Below, one piece after another: positions 29,573 to 32,319 of a DNA stretch of 32,319 nucleotides. The DNA lies in the NCBI GenBank assembly GCA_035286595.1, contig DATEDA010000244.1:1-32319 (forward strand), written 5' to 3'. The notes under the pieces are model-generated. The model was not told the origin of the DNA, did no database searches, and saw nothing but the letters and a program-made list of their open reading frames with translations. A program made the translations under genes and the position numbers. The first letter of the stretch is position 1, and each line of letters begins with the position of its first letter. Origin of the DNA: DATEDA01 sp035286595. Its GTDB lineage: Bacteria > Pseudomonadota > Gammaproteobacteria > Burkholderiales > SG8-39.

Positions 29573-31012
29573 CTATTTCTTGCGCTCCTTGAGCTCCTCC
29601 ACTTGGACCTGCTTGAACTCGCGCAGCCGCGCGTCGATCGCGGACAGCGTGTAGAAATCGCTGTCGCCGGCGGCCTGGGCGAACTGCAGCTGCTCGATCG
29701 CGGCGGGCACGCTGCCCTGCAGATAGTAGGCCTCGGCGAGCGCCCGGTGCTGCTGGGTGCGCGCGCCGAGCGCGGCGTAGGACTTGGCGAGCGTCTGGTA
29801 GAGCTGCGCATCGCCCGGACGCCGCTTGATGAGCTCGTCGAGGAGCGCGACCGCCTCCTTCTCGCGGCCGAGCCGTTGCAGGATCTCGGCCCGATCGACC
29901 TTGATCGCGAAGACGTCCGGGTAGGTCTGGCCCGCCGCGGCGAGGATCCTGTCCGCCCCGGCGAGGTCGCCCGCGCCCGCCTTGATCCGCGCGGCAAGCG
30001 TCTCGTACATCGGATGCGGTCGCGCCGTCTTGCGCAGGACGCTGATCTCGGCGTCCGCGGCCTTGAAGTCCCGCGCGCGGGCGAGCGCCGCGGCGTACCC
30101 GTAGCGCACTGCCGCCTCGTCGGCGAACCGGCGCTCCCCGAGCGCGGTGCGGAAGAACGCGACGGCGTCCTCCGGTCGCCCGTCAGCGGCGCGCAGCTTC
30201 GCCCGCACGAGCTGGAACTCGTGGCTGTCGGGCCGCTGCCGGTACGGCGCGGTCGCCTGGCGATTCTGCATGTCGGCGACGCGCTCGGTCGTGAGCGGGT
30301 GGGTGCGCACGTAGACCGGCGCGTTGTTCTCGTACAGCCGGGTCGCCTTCTGCAGCCGCTCGAAGAACGCCGGCATGCCGGCGGTGTCATAGCCGCTCGC
30401 CTCGAGGATCTGGTAACCGACCCGGTCGGCTTCGCGCTCGAAGTCCCGGCTGTAGTTGAGGAAGATCGCCGTCGGCGCCGCCTGCGCCGCGACGATCCCG
30501 GCCTGGGCGGCCTGAGGGTTGGAGCGCGCGGCGAGCACGGACAGCGCGAACGCGAGCAGCGACAGGTGGGTGGCCTTGCTCTGTGCGTCGAACTGGCGCG
30601 CGAGGTGACGTTGCAGCACGTGCGCAAGCTCGTGCGCGAGCACCCCGGCGAACTCCGACTCCGTCTGCGAAGCGAGGAGCAGGCCCGTGTGCACGCCGAT
30701 GTAGCCGCCGGGCATCGCGAAGGCGTTCACCGTCCGGTCGCGGACCACGAAGAACTCGAAGTGCCGGCGCGACTCGGGGCTCGCCGCGACCAGCCGGAAG
30801 CCGACCTGCTGGACGTAGTCGGCGACTTCCGGGTCGCCGACGTAGTCCGGGTCGCGACGGATCTCGCGCATGATCGAGTCCCCGATCCGGCGCTCCTGCT
30901 GCGGCGTGAGCTCCGTCTGGGCGCTCTCGCCGAGGTCGGGGAGCGTCTGTGCGCGCGCGCCGGGCGCGGCGGCAAGCGCGAGGGCGAGGAGAAGCGAACC
31001 GAGACGATGCAC
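29573..31012 (-). CDS. BepA-like periplasmic M48 metalloprotease with TPR domain
   Basis: This 479-residue protein has a Sec signal peptide (to about residue 21, ARA). The M48 protease domain has the zinc motif HELAH (H127, E128, H131), and the third ligand Glu lies in DFEREADRVG. The C-terminal half is made of TPR-like helices (about 250-460). BepA (YfgC) checks the assembly of outer-membrane LptD and BAM components. Start GTG 31012 is the only codon that gives a proper signal peptide, since upstream in-frame codons encode a polar stretch. It is divergent from moaC with a 61-bp gap. Confidence 0.88.
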   Translation of the reverse strand: MHRLGSLLLALALAAAPGARAQTLPDLGESAQTELTPQQERRIGDSIMREIRRDPDYVGDPEVADYVQQVGFRLVAASPESRRHFEFFVVRDRTVNAFAMPGGYIGVHTGLLLASQTESEFAGVLAHELAHVLQRHLARQFDAQSKATHLSLLAFALSVLAARSNPQAAQAGIVAAQAAPTAIFLNYSRDFEREADRVGYQILEASGYDTAGMPAFFERLQKATRLYENNAPVYVRTHPLTTERVADMQNRQATAPYRQRPDSHEFQLVRAKLRAADGRPEDAVAFFRTALGERRFADEAAVRYGYAAALARARDFKAADAEISVLRKTARPHPMYETLAARIKAGAGDLAGADRILAAAGQTYPDVFAIKVDRAEILQRLGREKEAVALLDELIKRRPGDAQLYQTLAKSYAALGARTQQHRALAEAYYLQGSVPAAIEQLQFAQAAGDSDFYTLSAIDARLREFKQVQVEELKERKK

Positions 31013-31073
31013 CGCGTTATGATACCCGCAAGGCTCATATGGTTCCCCGAGCGACACGGCGGAGACGCGAGTC

Positions 31074-31553
31074 ATGGCACTCACCCATTTCGACGCTCAA
31101 GGGGCCGCACACATGGTCGACGTCGGCACGAAGACCGAGACCCGCCGGCTCGCGCGCGCGGCCGGCAGGATCGTGATGCGACCCGAGACCCTCGCGCTGA
31201 TCGAGGCCGGCACGGCCGCGAAAGGCGACGTGCTCGGCGTCGCGCGCATCGCCGCGATCCAGGCGGCCAAGCGCACCGCCGACCTCATCCCGCTCGCCCA
31301 TCCGCTGGCCCTCACCCGGGTTGCGGCGGAGTTCGCCGCCGACCCGCGGGAGCCGGCGATCGCGCTCAGCGTGACCGTCGAGACGGTGGGACGCACCGGC
31401 GTGGAGATGGAGGCGCTCACCGCCGTCGCCGTGGGGCTGCTGACCGTCTACGACATGTGCAAATCGGTCGACCGGGGGATGCGAATCGAGTCGATCCGGC
31501 TGCTCGAGAAGGCCGGCGGCAAATCGGGGCGCTTCGTGAGCCCGGACGGATAG
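31074..31553 (+). CDS. moaC: Cyclic pyranopterin monophosphate synthase MoaC
   Basis: This 159-residue enzyme forms cyclic pyranopterin monophosphate, the first stable intermediate of molybdenum cofactor synthesis. The conserved segments HMVDVGTKTETRR, DLIPLAHPL, VETVGRTGVEMEALTAV and YDMCKSVDRGM with the catalytic Lys-Asp are intact. The length is typical. In this region it would support the two molybdoenzymes SoeA and SoxC. It stands alone between the M48 protease gene and soxY. Confidence 0.95.
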   Translation: MALTHFDAQGAAHMVDVGTKTETRRLARAAGRIVMRPETLALIEAGTAAKGDVLGVARIAAIQAAKRTADLIPLAHPLALTRVAAEFAADPREPAIALSVTVETVGRTGVEMEALTAVAVGLLTVYDMCKSVDRGMRIESIRLLEKAGGKSGRFVSPDG

Positions 31554-31687
31554 CCACTTCGCCCCGGCCCCCCAATCAGCGAGCCTTATCCGGCCATCAG
31601 CGCATCGTTGCACGAAACGCTTGAAAACCATGCCGTCTTTTGAGTACGCTACGCGGCCGCATCAGCAGCGAGTGATAGGAGCAATGC

Positions 31688-32161
31688 ATGACCGACCTTT
31701 CCCGTAGAACGGCCCTCAAGGGCGCCGGCGCGGGCAGCCTGCTCGCGGTGGGGATGGCCGCCGGGCTGCTCCGTCCGTCGGACGCGCTCGCCGACTGGAA
31801 CAAGAGCGCGTTCGAAGCCAAGACCGTGAGCGACGCGCTGAAGAGCCTCAAGGTCGCCTCGCCCGTCGAAACCAAGGACATCGCAATCAGGGCGCCCGAC
31901 ATCGCCGAGAATGGCGCCGTGGTGCCGATCGAGATCCAGAGCAACATCCCGGGCACGAAGTCGATCGCGGTGCTGATCGAGAAGAACCCGTTCCCGTACG
32001 TCGGGAGCTTCGACGTCTCGCAGGGCGCGATGCCGTTCGTCGCACTGCGCGTCAAGATCGGGGAGTCGTCGAACGTTCGCGCGGTGGTCGCCGCTGCCGA
32101 CGGCAAGTTCTACACCGCCGTCAAGGAGGTCAAGGTCACGATTGGTGGTTGTGGTGGCTGA
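31688..32161 (+). CDS. soxY: Sulfur carrier protein SoxY
   Basis: This 157-residue protein is the periplasmic subunit that carries sulfur intermediates of thiosulfate oxidation on its C-terminal cysteine. The C-terminus ends with the swinging arm GGCGG, and the N-terminus has a twin-arginine signal (SRRTALKGAGAGSLLAVG). The central segment (IEIQSNIPGTKSIAVLIEKN) is typical of SoxY. It has an AGGAG site before ATG 31688. Another ATG four bases upstream is out of frame. soxZ follows after 12 bp. No sigma-54 element was found in the 134-bp gap upstream, in contrast to soxCD. Confidence 0.96.
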   Translation: MTDLSRRTALKGAGAGSLLAVGMAAGLLRPSDALADWNKSAFEAKTVSDALKSLKVASPVETKDIAIRAPDIAENGAVVPIEIQSNIPGTKSIAVLIEKNPFPYVGSFDVSQGAMPFVALRVKIGESSNVRAVVAAADGKFYTAVKEVKVTIGGCGG

Positions 32162-32173
32162 AGGAGCGACGCC

Positions 32174-32319
32174 ATGGCAGATCCGATGAAAATCCGCGCC
32201 CGGCTCGAGGGCGACGTCGCCGACGTGCGGGTGCTGATGGCGCACCCGATGGAGACCGGCCAGCGCAAGGACGCCGCCGGGAACGTCGTTCCGCTCCACT
32301 TCATCCAGACGATCACGGC
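32174..32319 (+). CDS. soxZ: SoxZ, partner of SoxY (3' end outside window)
   Basis: The first 48 codons of soxZ are visible. The N-terminus MADPMKIRARLEGDVADVRV and the following LMAHPMETGQRKDAAGNVVP and HFIQT segments are typical of SoxZ, which forms the SoxYZ heterodimer. The AAGGAG ribosome binding site (32161-32166) overlaps the soxY stop. The frame is open to the right edge. Confidence 0.95.
   Translation, partial: MADPMKIRARLEGDVADVRVLMAHPMETGQRKDAAGNVVPLHFIQTIT

Overview
The window is GC-rich and densely coded. It comes from a chemolithotrophic sulfur-oxidising proteobacterium, most likely beta or gamma. The evidence is an AprM-type APS reductase operon (aprMBA), dissimilatory sat, a SoeA-type sulfite:quinone oxidoreductase, soxCD and soxYZ. 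No species can be named from the sequence alone, and no tRNA, rRNA, CRISPR array or insertion sequence was seen.

Layout. (1) Positions 1-7465 hold cytoplasmic sulfite oxidation. soeA (minus, cut by the left edge) diverges from a small phosphodiesterase gene, followed by aprM-aprB-aprA (plus), which converge on sat (minus). Both the direct (Soe) and the APS-dependent (Apr/Sat) routes from sulfite to sulfate are therefore adjacent. (2) Positions 7620-10177 hold a small exported protein (minus) and soxC-soxD with their own long promoter region and a terminator. (3) Positions 10195-22669 hold a large plus-strand cluster. It starts with a two-subunit Rieske oxygenase, a plant-type ferredoxin/flavin reductase, and a Rieske ferredoxin fused to a cyclic-nucleotide-binding-like (cNMP) domain. 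A nitrate/taurine/sulfonate-type ABC importer follows, with one binding protein, two different permeases (one fused to a cNMP domain) and two different ATPases. The cluster ends with a 66-residue membrane protein, a PanB-like enzyme, a stand-alone cNMP-domain protein, a TauE/SafE exporter and a GcvT-like folate enzyme. (4) Positions 22666-26284 (minus) hold MFS transporter, soluble PAS histidine kinase and NtrC-type sigma-54 activator genes, each overlapping the next by ATGA. (5) Positions 26512-31553 hold chrB-like, TPR/O-GlcNAc-transferase-like and BepA-like M48 protease genes, then moaC. (6) Positions 31688-32319 hold soxY and the start of soxZ.

The most striking part is regions 2-4. I read three matches to the -24/-12 sigma-54 promoter, with correct spacing, in front of soxC, the Rieske operon and the PanB-like gene. 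Each has a full or degenerate inverted repeat of the type GTTTC-N5-GAAAC about 109-121 bp upstream of the expected start site. A sigma-54 activator gene lies at the end of the same cluster. This predicts one two-component, sigma-54 regulon that joins SoxCD to an uncharacterised oxygenase/uptake pathway.

The same cluster carries three related cNMP-like domains, none with a DNA-binding domain. They are attached to an electron-transfer protein, attached to an ABC permease, and free. All three have a Trp where cAMP-binding proteins have the ribose-binding Glu. The two ATPases have complementary defects (signature motif in one, H-loop in the other), as expected for a heterodimeric importer with one working and one degenerate ATP site.

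My working model is uptake and oxygenolytic cleavage of a small organosulfur compound, perhaps a sulfonate. Sulfite would go to Soe/Apr/Sat or out through TauE, and a C1 unit would go to folate. The substrate is inferred, not shown.
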